From contig NZ_RQER01000004.1 of the NCBI RefSeq assembly GCF_004770615.1, positions 186,001 through 250,000 on the forward strand: DNA of 64,000 bases. Direction: 5' to 3'. The translations under genes were made by a program, and so were the position numbers. The notes beneath the pieces are model-generated. The model was not told where the DNA came from. It saw only the letters and a list, made by a program, of their open reading frames with translations, and searched no databases. Shown in pieces: positions 1-10,020 of the stretch (position 1 is its first letter; the number at the start of each line of letters is the position of its first letter). Origin of the DNA: Leptospira langatensis (GTDB lineage Bacteria; Spirochaetota; Leptospiria; Leptospirales; Leptospiraceae).

Positions 1-710
1 TCCTCCGAGGTGACAAGAGAACCCATGCACTCTACCCCTAAAGCACCCAGATATAGATTCAGATGTCCGTATTCCGGGATCTCCACATCGTCGAAATGTC
101 CCAGACGGGAATTTTCCCAAGGACGAACGATCCCGTCTCCTTTGGTAAAGACGGCTTGCACATTATGGAATTTAGAATACGTCTCCACCACTTCCTGAGT
201 GAGCTTGGAGCCAGGCATCATCTGCCAGGTGCAAGGAAAGATCGGAGCAAGATAAGCCATGTAAGTCCCACGCAAAGGAGTTCCGATCACGAAGATCTTA
301 CGAACCCTATCCCTTCCTTTATAGCTAAGTCCTGCAGCGATCAGACCGCCCATGGAATGACAGAAAAGATAACAGTCTTTGATATCGTTCTCTATCAGGA
401 AGTTTTCTAGGATCTTGCTTTTCTTTCTGATATTCCCGACTTGGAATCCGAGAGGAACTACGTACACAGGATGTCCAAGCGAAATGAGATGCTTGCGCAT
501 CGCAGCCCAAGTCAAACTTCTCCCCAAGAATCCGGAAACGCAAACGATAGGTCTCTTGTACCCCTCGGTATGATGAGGAAGATCTATGAAAATCCCCAAT
601 ACATGACAGATAAAATAATAGATATGATGATAGATCTCGAAGAGATGTTGAACGAATACGGGACGAATATCGCCTTTTTCAGGAAGGTAGGTAAGATGAT
701 CTTTCTTCAT
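1..710 (-). CDS. Alpha/beta hydrolase, lipase/esterase-like (3' end outside window)
   Basis: The reading frame is open from the ATG at 710 to the left edge, giving 236 visible residues; the C-terminus is missing. The nucleophile elbow HSMGG puts the serine at residue 119. A later KGDGIVRP (Asp192) and GHLNLYLG (His216) complete a plausible Ser-Asp-His triad in the usual order. GFLGRSLTW near residues 60-70 resembles the oxyanion-loop region after strand 3. This is the layout of triacylglycerol lipases and esterases (PGAP1/LipA-like). No clear signal peptide is seen. Substrate unknown. The family call is firm; the lipase activity is inferred. Confidence 0.8.
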   Translation of the reverse strand, partial: MKKDHLTYLPEKGDIRPVFVQHLFEIYHHIYYFICHVLGIFIDLPHHTEGYKRPIVCVSGFLGRSLTWAAMRKHLISLGHPVYVVPLGFQVGNIRKKSKILENFLIENDIKDCYLFCHSMGGLIAAGLSYKGRDRVRKIFVIGTPLRGTYMAYLAPIFPCTWQMMPGSKLTQEVVETYSKFHNVQAVFTKGDGIVRPWENSRLGHFDDVEIPEYGHLNLYLGALGVECMGSLVTSE

Positions 711-808
711 TCGGATGCTGCCGCGAGCGGAAATCCCGCCCTACGGTAGAATCCATTCTTAGCTTCGAGGCGCAAACAGAATTTTATCCGTTACACCTGT
801 TCGGTATC

Positions 809-1309
809 TCAGTCTTTTTTGAATTTGAGAGAAACCGAATTAATACAATAGCGTAACCCTGTGGGAGCAGGTCCGTCCGGGAACACATGTCCCAAATGCC
901 CGCCGCATTTGGCGCAAACCACTTCCGTTCTGTTCATTCCATGACTTGTATCCGTTTCGGAATGAATTGCCTTGTCGGAAGCCGGTTTAAAGAAAGAAGG
1001 CCATCCACTTCCGGATTCGTACTTCGTATTGGAATCGAATAGTTCCGCTCCGCAGGCAGCGCAATAATACTTACCTTTTTCTTTGTTATAATAATACTCT
1101 CCGGTAAAAGCCCTTTCCGTTCCCTTTTCTCTTAAGATACGGTACTGCTCCGGATTGAGAGTCTTCTTCCAATCGTCTTCCGACTTTTGCACTTCAAAAT
1201 TCATTTTTCCTCCTGGCTTATCCTTCGGAGCGCCCATATAATCCGTACAGTTCGAGATCAGGCTCGTTAGGAAAAGCGCCGATCCGAATAGAATGCTGAA
1301 GTTTTTCAT
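809..1309 (-). CDS. msrB: Peptide-methionine (R)-S-oxide reductase, lipoprotein form
   Basis: A 166-aa protein that reduces methionine-R-sulfoxide in oxidised proteins. The ATG at 1309 begins [21 protein letters not shown], a signal peptide with a spirochaete-type lipobox ending at Cys21, so this MsrB should be membrane-anchored and periplasmic rather than cytosolic. The MsrB domain follows: two CxxC zinc pairs (CAAC, CAKC), [20 protein letters not shown], and the catalytic cysteine in RYCINS near the C-terminus. A frame extension up to 1447 exists but would bury the signal peptide, so I reject it. It is divergent from the acyl-CoA dehydrogenase gene, with about 240 bp shared upstream DNA. 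Confidence 0.93.
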   Translation of the reverse strand: MKNFSILFGSALFLTSLISNCTDYMGAPKDKPGGKMNFEVQKSEDDWKKTLNPEQYRILREKGTERAFTGEYYYNKEKGKYYCAACGAELFDSNTKYESGSGWPSFFKPASDKAIHSETDTSHGMNRTEVVCAKCGGHLGHVFPDGPAPTGLRYCINSVSLKFKKD

Positions 1310-1407
1310 ACCTCTTGGTCCTCCGATATTGTTTCGACCCGAACGGAAGAAGGTTACGCATTCTATTTTACATTTCGACCCGAGTTTAGTCGAACTTAGC
1401 GCCATTT

Positions 1408-1452
1408 GCCGAACGCTAGTTCGGCCGTTCCAGTGTTCGTATAACAAACGAA
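1408..1452. promoter_or_regulatory. Candidate operator: GCCGAAC/GTTCGGC palindrome and phased GTTC repeats
   Basis: GCCGAAC (1408-1414), a 4-nt spacer and GTTCGGC (1419-1425) form a perfect 7-bp inverted repeat. GTTC then recurs at 1427 and 1435, so GAAC/GTTC elements sit at 1411, 1419, 1427 and 1435 with an exact 8-bp period. TTCGT...ACGAA (1436-1452) adds a second weaker dyad. The block lies between divergent msrB and the acyl-CoA dehydrogenase gene. A regulator site is inferred; no regulator gene is adjacent. Confidence 0.45.
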
Positions 1453-1547
1453 AGTATACAAGTCAACGCTATATCTTCGGGTAAGACTTGACACTTTCTT
1501 TTGGAAGAAGTACATCTATAAGCCTCAAGCGACAGGGAGAAACGCCA

Positions 1548-3308
1548 ATGATCCAAGGCAACTATTTCCAAGATAATTCCGACCTACAAACCCATTTCGA
1601 TCATATCATCGATTGGAATGAACTAGTCACTGCATACGAAAACAAATTCGAGGATTCCGTAAAATACAAGGAAACCAACGACGAAAGATACGCTTATGCT
1701 CCTTCTAACGCACAGGAAGCTGTGGATTATTATAAATCCATTGTGGATTCTTTAGGAGAGATCATGGGAGACTTCGTGGCTCCTAGAAGTAAGGAGATGG
1801 ACCAGATCGGCTTAAAATACGAGAACGGCAAGGTCACATTCCCCAAGGCCCAAGAAGAATGTTATAAAACTTTAAAGGACTCCGGCCTCATGCCGATCTC
1901 ACTTGCTAGAAAATACGGAGGATTAGGTCTGCCTGCGACTGTCCAGTCCGTAATGTGCGAGATCGCGGCTAGAGCAGATGCGGCATTCTGTCTTGCATAC
2001 GGAAATATTAATATAGTCGAGATCATGGAAAGATTCGCTTCGGAAGAAATGTGCAACGAATGGTTGCCTCAGATCGCTTCCGGAAAATTCAGCGCAGCGA
2101 TGGCTTTGACGGAACCGAATTACGGATCCGACTTACCGAACGTGCAAACTAGAGCGACCCAAGATGCGGACGGGACCTGGAAGATCAACGGAGCGAAAAG
2201 ATTCATCACTCACGCTTGCGGTTATATAGATTCTCCTTCTATCATCTTGACCTTAGCGAGAACGGGAAGTCCGGAAAGCGGAGCGAGAGGCCTTTCCTTC
2301 TTCTTAGTGCAAGGAAAAGATGTGCATGTTGCAGGGATCGAACATAAACTCGGTCTACATTGTTCTCCTACTTGCGAAGTGGTCTTCGAGAATTCGCCCG
2401 GACTATTGATCGGAAAGACAGGTTACGGCCTCGTGAAATATTCTATGGGAATGATGAACGCCGCGAGACTCACTATCGCTACCCAATCTTTGGGGATCGG
2501 GACTGCGGCTTATTTCGAAGCAAAGAAGTATGCTTCGGAACGGATCCAATTCGGAAAACCGATAGAACAGATCCCTGCTGTACGTAAGATCCTGGATAAA
2601 ATGGAAAGAGAGATACTCGCTACAAGATGCCTTGTTACCGAAACCGGAAGAGCAATCGATCTGTATCATTGGAGAAAGGAAAGAATGCTCAAAGAAGAAG
2701 GAAAGAGCGAAAGAGATGTGAGCCAAGACGAAGGAATTCGTCGCTGGGAAAAACTCGCGGATCTTTTCACTCCTATGAGCAAGTATTATGCTTCCGAGGG
2801 TTGCGTTGCGATCGCTTCGGATGCGTTACAGATCCATGGTGGAAGCGGCTATACCGAAGATTACGATGTGGCAAGGATCTATCGAGACAGCAGGATCACT
2901 ACCATTTACGAAGGAACCACTCAATTGCAAGTAGTGGCCGCCATCGGAGGAGTAGTAGCAGGAATGTCTCCTTCCGGTCACTTGAGAGCGTATGCAGAAG
3001 AAGAGATGTCCAAATTCTCCCCTTCAGCCGATCTGAAAGGCCTTTGGGAAAAATTGGAACAGGCAGTCCAACTCTACAAAGGGATCGGGGACGGACGCAC
3101 CAAGGATGAGTTCGCATTCGAAACTGTGGAGATCGCAGCTCGTTTCGTGGCCGGAATGCTTTTGGAAAAATCCCTGACTCGAGTGGATGCTGCCCAAAAA
3201 GCTTCCAGAGCCGAACATTCAATAGCGTATAACGTTGATTCTCTCGCGATCGCAGAAGGAAACCTTCTTCGATTAGAAAGAGCTTCTCGCCAAGCGGCAG
3301 CAGTCTAA
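1548..3308 (+). CDS. Acyl-CoA dehydrogenase family protein
   Basis: A 586-aa flavoprotein expected to oxidise acyl-CoA to enoyl-CoA in beta-oxidation, with electron transfer flavoprotein as acceptor. The N-terminal helical domain, the central beta-domain (AMALTEPNYGSD, INGAKRFITHA) and the C-terminal helical domain (RIQFGKPIEQ, ALQIHGGSGYTEDYDVARIYRD) are all visible. The usual catalytic glutamate is in IYEGTTQ, about residue 455. At about 590 aa it is longer than short-chain ACADs (about 380 aa), with an extra C-terminal helical tail as in long FadE-type enzymes. Start ATG 1548 follows GGGAG; an in-frame extension to 1488 lacks similarity and a ribosome site. Chain length not predictable. 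Confidence 0.93.
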   Translation: MIQGNYFQDNSDLQTHFDHIIDWNELVTAYENKFEDSVKYKETNDERYAYAPSNAQEAVDYYKSIVDSLGEIMGDFVAPRSKEMDQIGLKYENGKVTFPKAQEECYKTLKDSGLMPISLARKYGGLGLPATVQSVMCEIAARADAAFCLAYGNINIVEIMERFASEEMCNEWLPQIASGKFSAAMALTEPNYGSDLPNVQTRATQDADGTWKINGAKRFITHACGYIDSPSIILTLARTGSPESGARGLSFFLVQGKDVHVAGIEHKLGLHCSPTCEVVFENSPGLLIGKTGYGLVKYSMGMMNAARLTIATQSLGIGTAAYFEAKKYASERIQFGKPIEQIPAVRKILDKMEREILATRCLVTETGRAIDLYHWRKERMLKEEGKSERDVSQDEGIRRWEKLADLFTPMSKYYASEGCVAIASDALQIHGGSGYTEDYDVARIYRDSRITTIYEGTTQLQVVAAIGGVVAGMSPSGHLRAYAEEEMSKFSPSADLKGLWEKLEQAVQLYKGIGDGRTKDEFAFETVEIAARFVAGMLLEKSLTRVDAAQKASRAEHSIAYNVDSLAIAEGNLLRLERASRQAAAV

Positions 3309-3315
3309 CAACACA

Positions 3316-3341
3316 AAGCAGTCGGCGAAAGCCGGCTGCTT
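3316..3341. terminator. Hairpin terminator between convergent genes
   Basis: An 11-bp stem (AAGCAGTCGGC / GCCGGCTGCTT, one G-T wobble) is closed by a GAAA tetraloop. It sits just past the acyl-CoA dehydrogenase stop and before the stop of the convergent TolC-like gene, followed by pyrimidine-rich DNA. It probably ends transcription from one or both sides. Confidence 0.7.
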
Positions 3342-3347
3342 CTTCTC

Positions 3348-4826
3348 TTAATCCTTTTCTTTTTTCTCTCCGGGCAAATGAGGGAGTTCTCCTATCGAGA
3401 CTCCGAGCGCCACTCGATTCAAAGCATGCTGGTGGAACATTCTTCTGTAGATCATCTCCGCATTGATCATTCCTATCCGAGAAGCAATGGCTTCAATCCT
3501 ACTATTCCTTCCTGAGCGATATCCGCTGGTTTGACTTTGAGAAGTTTCTCTCGCAGAAACGAATGCTTTCTGGTAGATGGAGAGAATGTTTTCAGAGTTC
3601 TTGTAACTTTCGAAGGCGTTTCGGATCTCTTGGGTTGCCGTTCTTCTGGTCTGAGAAGCGGTTAGCTTTGCCTGCTTTCTCGCAGACTCGGCTGTTTTCA
3701 GATCCGCCATCTGTGAGAAAGGTGTTAGAGGCATCGTGATCTGCAACTGCGCGGTTATGTCCTTGCTCGTTGTGGTACCAGGATACGGAAGAGAATAATA
3801 ATTATTTAATGCGATCGTAGGAGCGAATCCGACCCAGGCCTTACTCTTCTGGGCTTCGGCCACCTTTACACTTTGGTTCGCAGCTAGAATATCGTATCTC
3901 TTGGAAAGATACTCGTCCACTCCCACACCTGTCGGGACCTGAGGAAGTTCCGCAAGAAATCCCGAGATAGAGATCGGCTTGTCTATTCCTACCATTGTGG
4001 AAAGAGTGATCCTTACTTGTTCCAATTGGAATTTCGCATCCGCTAGTACTGCTTCTGCATTGGAAAGACTGGTCTCCGAATTCAGCAGATCGGATCTCAT
4101 GATCCTTCCGACTGCATACATCCTTCTGCGTTCGTCTACTGCATCCTTGTTCAGATCGTAGGACTCCTGGGAATATTTCACGCTTTCTTGCAATTGAAGA
4201 AAATTGAAGTATGCCTGGGCTAGTTCTAGATACATCCTTCCTGCCTCGTGCTTGGCTTCCAATCTTCTTTGTTCCGCTAGATTCTTTCCTGCCTTATAGT
4301 CCTGATAAGAAGAGAAAGCCGCAGTGATCGGCACCGAGAGCAATAGACGAGAACCCGCACCGACCGTAGGAGGCAAGCTGCTCGAACTACTGGAAGGAAT
4401 GAGGGAAGTCAAATCCCCGTTTTGGATCGCTTGATACGTTTTATAATTCTGTAATAGAGTGGGTTGGGTCGTATGACCTGGAACCGCATAGAACTTGTTG
4501 AACACGTAGGACAAGGTAGGAAGAAATCCTGCGAATGCCTTGTCCTTCTGTGCTAAGGCTTGCTCCGTAGCCTCGTTCTTTAAGGCGATCCTTTCCGTTC
4601 TTTCCACAGCGAGAACATAAAGGTCGTCCAGATCGTAAGATTCCTTTGAAGTGACCTTTTCCACATCCTGGGTGGTAACCCCGGTGATGGTCTTGAGACT
4701 ATCCTCGACCACTCCGTCCGCCACCTTTACCTCAGGTGTGGAGGAGCAGTAAGAAAGCGAAAGGAATGTGAAAAGAGTAAAAATTAAGTATTTATAATAT
4801 TTATTTTGAAAGTATAGATGATTCAT
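3348..4826 (-). CDS. TolC-like outer-membrane efflux lipoprotein
   Basis: A 492-aa outer-membrane factor of the TolC/OprM family. The N-terminus has a hydrophobic signal with lipobox ending LSYC, so it should be lipid-anchored like OprM. Two similar halves are recognisable (EQALAQKDKAFAGFLPTLSYVFNKF and KVAEAQKSKAWVGFAPTIALNNYYS), as expected from the internal duplication that builds the coiled-coil barrel. Its start overlaps the 3' end of the RND gene by 26 bp, so the two are translated from one transcript. It should form the exit duct for the upstream pump. Confidence 0.88.
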   Translation of the reverse strand: MNHLYFQNKYYKYLIFTLFTFLSLSYCSSTPEVKVADGVVEDSLKTITGVTTQDVEKVTSKESYDLDDLYVLAVERTERIALKNEATEQALAQKDKAFAGFLPTLSYVFNKFYAVPGHTTQPTLLQNYKTYQAIQNGDLTSLIPSSSSSSLPPTVGAGSRLLLSVPITAAFSSYQDYKAGKNLAEQRRLEAKHEAGRMYLELAQAYFNFLQLQESVKYSQESYDLNKDAVDERRRMYAVGRIMRSDLLNSETSLSNAEAVLADAKFQLEQVRITLSTMVGIDKPISISGFLAELPQVPTGVGVDEYLSKRYDILAANQSVKVAEAQKSKAWVGFAPTIALNNYYSLPYPGTTTSKDITAQLQITMPLTPFSQMADLKTAESARKQAKLTASQTRRTATQEIRNAFESYKNSENILSIYQKAFVSARETSQSQTSGYRSGRNSRIEAIASRIGMINAEMIYRRMFHQHALNRVALGVSIGELPHLPGEKKEKD

Positions 4827-7800
4827 TCGTTTCTTTTTCCATCAAATAATAGGCGGCAGGAACGACTACTAAAGTAATCAGTGTGGAAACCACGAGTCCG
4901 CCCAAAATGGTGATCGCCATCGGGATCCTTGTCTCCGCACCCGGGCCCAAGGCCAGAGCGGGAGGGATAGCCGCCGCAATCGAAGAGAAGGTGGTCATGA
5001 GCACGGGTCTCAAGCGCACCGGACATCCCAATCGGATCGCGTCCGGTATACTCTTTCCTTCCTTCCTCACATGATTCACGAATTCTACAAGAAGGATGGA
5101 GTTCTTCTTAACGAGTCCCAAGAGAAGGATGAGCCCGATAAAGCTGTACATATTGAAGGATTGTCCTGCGATATATAAGGCGATCAGGGCTCCCGAAAAA
5201 CTGAAAGGCATGGAAAGAAGGATATAGAAGGGCTGCTTCAAGCTATTGAACTGGCTTGCAAGGATCATAAAGGACATCACGATTCCAAGTGCAAGCGCCC
5301 AACCTAAACTAGAACCGGATTCCGCAGCAGTCTTAGCGGAACCGGTAACTTCCATATGATATCCTTCCGGAAGCATTTCCCTTCCGATCTTCAAAGCTTG
5401 GTCTGTGGCCCAGTTCTGCCCCTTCTCCTTAGGAGGATTTCCAAAGATTTTAATGGACCTATCTCGGTTCACTCGAGTGATATTTTTGAGAGTATTCGTT
5501 GCCTGCAAGACGAGCACATCTTTCAGTCTTACGATCTCTCCATATGTATTCCGAACTCCGATATTCGGGATGATATCCGGACTCTCTCCCTTATCCTTGT
5601 CAATCTTGACCCGAACATCGAAACTTCTTCCGTTCTCTGTGAAGCGGCTCACATAACGTCCTCCCATGAGAGGACCGATCGTATTCCCTATATTCGCCAT
5701 ACTCACACCGCGAAGAGCTGCCGCTTCCCGATTCGGAAGGATCTTCACTTCCGGTTGTCCGGATACATAGTCAGTATCGATGTCCAGGATCGTCTTGGTA
5801 GAATCCAACTTCTCTCGGATACCATCCGAAAGTTTTGCGAGTGTAGCCCAATCCGGGCCGGTGAGGACCAACTCCACAGGATATCCGCGACCGGCACTGA
5901 ATCCTCTTTGAGAAAGGTCTTGAACGGAGAACTTAGCTTCCGGGACCAACTCCTTGAGCTCTTTACGAAGTTCCGCAAATACTTCGAATTGAGTGATCTC
6001 TCTTCCGGTCTTCTTGCTCTTAGGACGACTTCCCATGTCCTTCATCGTGACAAAGAACATAGCAGTGTTCGATTCCGTTCCACCGAAGCCGCCGATATTG
6101 CTCATGTATTTTTCCACGATCGGCTTGGCGGTCAGATAATTTTCCACCTTCTTCATCGCTTCGTCCGTTCGAATGATAGAAGAGCCGATCGGCATCTTGG
6201 CTCTCAGTATAAATCTTCCCATGTCTTGGGGAGGAATGAACTCCTTCTTCAATAAGCCTAGAAAAGCCAGAGAGAATAGGAAGAACAAAGTAGAAGCAAC
6301 GAGCACAAATGCAGGCCTACGAAGCACAAACTCCAAGGCTCTTCCATATACCCTTTCCGAGAATTGGAGGAAGTTCTCTATGACGGGATCCATTCTTTTA
6401 AAGAAAGAATAACGTTCTGTTGCGGTTTTGAATCTGGAGAAGAGGACTTGGAACCTTCCCTCCTGAGCCGGGATCGGAAAGACCGGTGCCTTGCCCTTCT
6501 TCTTATTCGCCTGGGCTGCGATCTTCTCCCTGTAGCGAGAGGCTCTCATCGGAGTAAAGCTCAACGCCTCAAAAAGGGAAAGCGCAACTGCTACGGAAAC
6601 GGTCACTCCGAATTCCAAGAAATAGCGACCTATGATCCCGGACATGAATGCCACAGGTAAAAAGATCGCTATGATCGCAAGAGTAGCAGCTAACGCAGCA
6701 AAGCGGATCTCGGAGGCCCCGTCCAAGGCGGCATTGAACCAGGTCTTGCCGGATTCCCTATGCCTACTGATATTCTCCAAGACCATGATGGCGTCATCCA
6801 CTACGATCCCCGTAGCAAGAGACAGACCCAAGAGAGTGAATGTGTTCAGAGTGAATCCTGCGAAATACAGAATGAGGAAGGTCCCCATCACGGAAGTAGG
6901 AATGGCAAGTAAAACGTTCCAAGTACTACTCCAGTTCCCAAGAAATAGCCTACAGACTAGCCCGGTCAAGAGTGCAGAGAGTACAAGAGTGAATACCAAC
7001 TCATGAACGGAGTCCTTAATGAAAGTGGTATTGTCATTGGAAACATTCAGTTCGAATCCGGGAGGAAGAGAAGGACGCAATTCAACTACCTTCTGTTTGA
7101 TCAGGTCTCCCACTTGCACAGCATTGGAACCCTTGATCTTCTTGATCCCCAAACCGACAGCGGAGACTCCGTTGAACCGGGAGATCCTTCGGATCTCGTC
7201 CAGTCCGTCTTCTACCTTTGCGACTTCTCTTAAGCGGATCGGACGGAACATCGCCGCACCGCTCCTGGAGTTAAGATATATATTAGAAAATTGTTCTACA
7301 GTTGGAACGTCTCCTACGGCACGAAGGGAAACCTCGGACATCCTATTCTGCACTCTTCCGGAAGGAACCTCTATGTTCTGCTCTGTAAGCGTATTGATGA
7401 TATCGGTTACGGTAAATTCAGTGCGAAGCAAACGGATCGGATCCAAGAAAACGTTGATCGTCCGATCCACGTAACCGCCTAGAATAATCTCTCCTACTCC
7501 GGAGATCTCTTGGAACTTATCCTTAAGATGCGTCTTTACATAGACCATCTTTTCCTGATCCGTTCGATTCGGGGCAGTCAAGGCGACCCAAACGATAGGC
7601 TGATCGTCCGGATTGGATTTCATGATGATGGCAGGATCTAGATCGTCCGGAAGTTTATTACTGACCTGAGCGATCTTTGTTTGGATCTCTTGGACGGCCA
7701 CATCCACGTCTCTCTTGAGTTCCAACTCTACGGTGATCGTTGCGGAACCGTCCGTGGAAACGGAGCGAACTTCTACGACTCCTTGCACGGTCATTAGTAC

Positions 7801-8007
7801 TTCTTCGATCGGATCGACAACGTCCGTCTCCATTACCTGAGCGTTTGCTCCGGTCAAGTTGAGAGTAACGTTAACAACGGGAAAGTCCACGTCGGGCATT
7901 TGGGAAAGCCCCATACGGGAGAAGCCGATACTACCCAGCAAGATAATGGCCAGCATCATCATCCAGGCGAATATCGGATTGCGAATAGAAACCTCGGAAA
8001 GCTTCAA
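4801..8007 (-). CDS. RND multidrug-type efflux permease (HAE1/AcrB-like)
   Basis: A 1068-aa proton-driven inner-membrane pump. It has one N-terminal transmembrane helix (NPIFAWMMMLAIILLGSIGF), a first large periplasmic loop, a TM block with GIVVDDAIMVLENI (the paired aspartates of the proton relay), a second periplasmic loop, and a final TM block with LLLGLVKKNSILLVEF, the relay lysine region. This is the hydrophobe/amphiphile type rather than a heavy-metal pump. The start is TTG at 8007, preceded by AGAGG at 6 nt; the frame has no better start. The TolC-like gene follows, but no membrane-fusion adaptor gene is next to it. Substrate unknown. Confidence 0.93.
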   Translation of the reverse strand: MKLSEVSIRNPIFAWMMMLAIILLGSIGFSRMGLSQMPDVDFPVVNVTLNLTGANAQVMETDVVDPIEEVLMTVQGVVEVRSVSTDGSATITVELELKRDVDVAVQEIQTKIAQVSNKLPDDLDPAIIMKSNPDDQPIVWVALTAPNRTDQEKMVYVKTHLKDKFQEISGVGEIILGGYVDRTINVFLDPIRLLRTEFTVTDIINTLTEQNIEVPSGRVQNRMSEVSLRAVGDVPTVEQFSNIYLNSRSGAAMFRPIRLREVAKVEDGLDEIRRISRFNGVSAVGLGIKKIKGSNAVQVGDLIKQKVVELRPSLPPGFELNVSNDNTTFIKDSVHELVFTLVLSALLTGLVCRLFLGNWSSTWNVLLAIPTSVMGTFLILYFAGFTLNTFTLLGLSLATGIVVDDAIMVLENISRHRESGKTWFNAALDGASEIRFAALAATLAIIAIFLPVAFMSGIIGRYFLEFGVTVSVAVALSLFEALSFTPMRASRYREKIAAQANKKKGKAPVFPIPAQEGRFQVLFSRFKTATERYSFFKRMDPVIENFLQFSERVYGRALEFVLRRPAFVLVASTLFFLFSLAFLGLLKKEFIPPQDMGRFILRAKMPIGSSIIRTDEAMKKVENYLTAKPIVEKYMSNIGGFGGTESNTAMFFVTMKDMGSRPKSKKTGREITQFEVFAELRKELKELVPEAKFSVQDLSQRGFSAGRGYPVELVLTGPDWATLAKLSDGIREKLDSTKTILDIDTDYVSGQPEVKILPNREAAALRGVSMANIGNTIGPLMGGRYVSRFTENGRSFDVRVKIDKDKGESPDIIPNIGVRNTYGEIVRLKDVLVLQATNTLKNITRVNRDRSIKIFGNPPKEKGQNWATDQALKIGREMLPEGYHMEVTGSAKTAAESGSSLGWALALGIVMSFMILASQFNSLKQPFYILLSMPFSFSGALIALYIAGQSFNMYSFIGLILLLGLVKKNSILLVEFVNHVRKEGKSIPDAIRLGCPVRLRPVLMTTFSSIAAAIPPALALGPGAETRIPMAITILGGLVVSTLITLVVVPAAYYLMEKETNESSILSK

Positions 8008-8137
8008 GGGAAACCTCTTTATGCTCTTTATATTTTTATGAGGGGAAGAATATCAAACCGCTTCTTAGGACCTTGCTTTTTCCGCCGGGTGCCAGAATTT
8101 TTCTTGTCCGACGAAAATGAGCGGATACTAAAAGCCC

Positions 8138-8887
8138 ATGTCTTTTCGACTCCTTGAACCCGATAGAGGGATCATTCTCTCAGAAGCAAATTCCACAAAT
8201 ACCCTCCTAAAAGGAAAAGAATATCCCCCAGGTACCTGGGTGCTCGCAGAATTTCAATCCGCAGGCAGGGGCAGGAAGGGTAGAACCTGGTCAATCTTAG
8301 GAGAGGAGCCTTTTATCTTCTCGGGCAAGTTCCGATCTACAGAGGCAGTTTCTTCTCCCAGTCTATTCTCCTTGTTCATCGGGACAGCCGTACTTAAGAC
8401 AATACTAAACGTTTATCCCTCTGTAAGCAAGAGAGAGGCTAAGATCAAATGGCCCAACGATATTTATATAGATGGGAAGAAGGTCTGCGGCATCCTGATC
8501 GAGACCGAAAAAGAAGGAAACGATTGGGATTGGATCGTAGGAATAGGCATCAATCTTTTCGGAAAAGAAGTCCCCGACTATCTTACCGAAGCAGGATTCG
8601 TAACGGGCGATCCTTCTGAACAAGGAAGAAGGAAAAAATTCTTAGAAGCATTACTTCCGAACCTAAACGATTCCGCACTCGCCTTATCCGATGGAGAAGA
8701 TCGGATCAAGTTCATTAACGAAAGACTTTTATGGAAAGGAGAGAGCATCTCCTGGAATGAAAACGGTTCCCAACAAACGGGGACCCTACTAGGCATCAAT
8801 GAAGAAGGAAAATTATTGGTTCGAACACCGGTCGGAAATACGATCGAATTCATTGACAGTCCTGAGGATTTCAAGTCCCTGGGATAG
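8138..8887 (+). CDS. birA: Biotin--[acetyl-CoA-carboxylase] ligase
   Basis: A 249-aa monofunctional biotin protein ligase that makes biotinyl-AMP and transfers biotin to carboxylase carrier domains. The catalytic domain starts almost at once ([11 protein letters not shown], then [15 protein letters not shown], the GRGRKGR biotinyl-AMP loop) and continues with [20 protein letters not shown] and VGIGINL; a C-terminal SH3-like piece follows. The N-terminal winged-helix repressor domain of E. coli BirA is absent, so it should not regulate biotin genes itself. It is first in a tight operon with coaX (2-nt gap) and crcB. Confidence 0.93.
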   Translation: MSFRLLEPDRGIILSEANSTNTLLKGKEYPPGTWVLAEFQSAGRGRKGRTWSILGEEPFIFSGKFRSTEAVSSPSLFSLFIGTAVLKTILNVYPSVSKREAKIKWPNDIYIDGKKVCGILIETEKEGNDWDWIVGIGINLFGKEVPDYLTEAGFVTGDPSEQGRRKKFLEALLPNLNDSALALSDGEDRIKFINERLLWKGESISWNENGSQQTGTLLGINEEGKLLVRTPVGNTIEFIDSPEDFKSLG

Positions 8888-8889
8888 GA

Positions 8890-9666
8890 ATGATTTTAGT
8901 AATCGACGTAGGGAATACGAACACCGTTTTCGGGATCTACAAGAACGGTTCCAAAGAACCTATCTTTCACAGACGAACAGTTACCAGAAGAGATAGGACC
9001 TCGGACGAAATGGGTCTGTATCTGAAAGGATTCTTAAGAGAGTTCGAGATAGACAGTTCTCAGATCGTAGGCGGGATCTATTCTTCCGTTGTTCCTCAAT
9101 TGAATCCGATCCTAGAAAGAATGATCCACGACTGGTTCCGGATAGAACCGATCCGAGTTCAGTACCAAATGAAACTCCCGTTTGGCATCGTGTATCCCAG
9201 ACCCTTTGAGATCGGAGCGGATAGATTGGTAAACGCGGCTGCCGCAGTAAAAGATCATCCGGGAAAAGCAATCATCATCGATCTAGGAACAGCAACCACC
9301 TTCTGCGTGGTAGACGATACTCCGAATTATTTAGGTGGAGTGATCGCTCCTGGATTAAAAGGATCCATGGATGCATTGACCAGAAATACGGCGCAACTTC
9401 CTCCTATCGTATTCCAAGCTCCCTCTAAGATCCTTGGCGATTCCACAATAGAATCCATCCAGGCAGGCTTCTTCTTTGGATGGATCGGACTCTTGGAAGG
9501 AATTATCCGAGAGATACGCGCAGCTTACGGAAAGGATTATGCGGTCATCGGGACCGGTGGGCTTGTCACCACGATCCACGCCGCAAATCCAAAGATATTC
9601 GACAAGATAGAGCCTCTTCTTACTCTAAGAGGATTGCAGATCCTGTACGAAGAAAACGCAAAATGA
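8890..9666 (+). CDS. coaX: Type III pantothenate kinase
   Basis: A 258-aa enzyme catalysing the first step of coenzyme A synthesis, phosphorylation of pantothenate. It belongs to the ASKHA fold: [12 protein letters not shown] at the N-terminus is the phosphate loop, [17 protein letters not shown] is the pantothenate/metal region, [14 protein letters not shown] is the second phosphate motif, and [11 protein letters not shown] is the adenosine motif. Type III enzymes are insensitive to CoA feedback, so CoA flux would not be limited here. The start ATG is 2 nt after the birA stop, and its TGA overlaps the crcB ATG. Confidence 0.95.
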   Translation: MILVIDVGNTNTVFGIYKNGSKEPIFHRRTVTRRDRTSDEMGLYLKGFLREFEIDSSQIVGGIYSSVVPQLNPILERMIHDWFRIEPIRVQYQMKLPFGIVYPRPFEIGADRLVNAAAAVKDHPGKAIIIDLGTATTFCVVDDTPNYLGGVIAPGLKGSMDALTRNTAQLPPIVFQAPSKILGDSTIESIQAGFFFGWIGLLEGIIREIRAAYGKDYAVIGTGGLVTTIHAANPKIFDKIEPLLTLRGLQILYEENAK

Positions 9667-10019
9667 ATTTAGTGTATGTAGGCTTAGGCGGATTTTTGGG
9701 TTCTGTTGCCCGTTACCTGATCCATCTATGGCTTCCAAGGGAATCAGGATCCTTTCCAATTTCCACATTGTTAGTCAATGTTTTGGGCTCTTTGGCTATA
9801 GGATTACTATATGGATTCGGCCAAAACAAGATAGAAGATGAGCTTCGGCTTTTTGCCACTGTCGGATTCTGCGGAGGATTCACTACCTTCTCCTCATTCG
9901 CTTTAGAAAACCTAAAAGCACTCGAATCCGCAAACTATATTCTATTTATATTATATACTGCGTCGAGCCTGGTCCTCTGTATGGGCTCCGTATTCTTAGG
10001 CGCTTACTTAGCTAAATAG
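9663..10019 (+). CDS. crcB: Fluoride ion channel (CrcB/Fluc)
   Basis: A 118-aa membrane protein with four hydrophobic helices that exports fluoride as a dual-topology dimer. The signature [15 protein letters not shown] near the N-terminus, [17 protein letters not shown] (the polar Asn helix) and [15 protein letters not shown] (the phenylalanine-box/TM3 break motif) are all present. Start ATG 9663 overlaps the coaX stop (ATGA). I do not see a fluoride riboswitch upstream, consistent with its position as the last gene of the birA-coaX operon. Only one copy is needed for the homodimeric type. Confidence 0.95.
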   Translation: MNLVYVGLGGFLGSVARYLIHLWLPRESGSFPISTLLVNVLGSLAIGLLYGFGQNKIEDELRLFATVGFCGGFTTFSSFALENLKALESANYILFILYTASSLVLCMGSVFLGAYLAK

Positions 10020-10020
10020 G

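Noticed and set aside
5356..6255. Long reading frame antisense to the RND gene
   Set aside because: It is a shadow of the pump gene, with Arg/Ser-rich chance composition and no domain.
8888..9662. Fluoride riboswitch for crcB
   Set aside because: crcB overlaps coaX, so there is no leader in which it could lie, and none is seen before birA.
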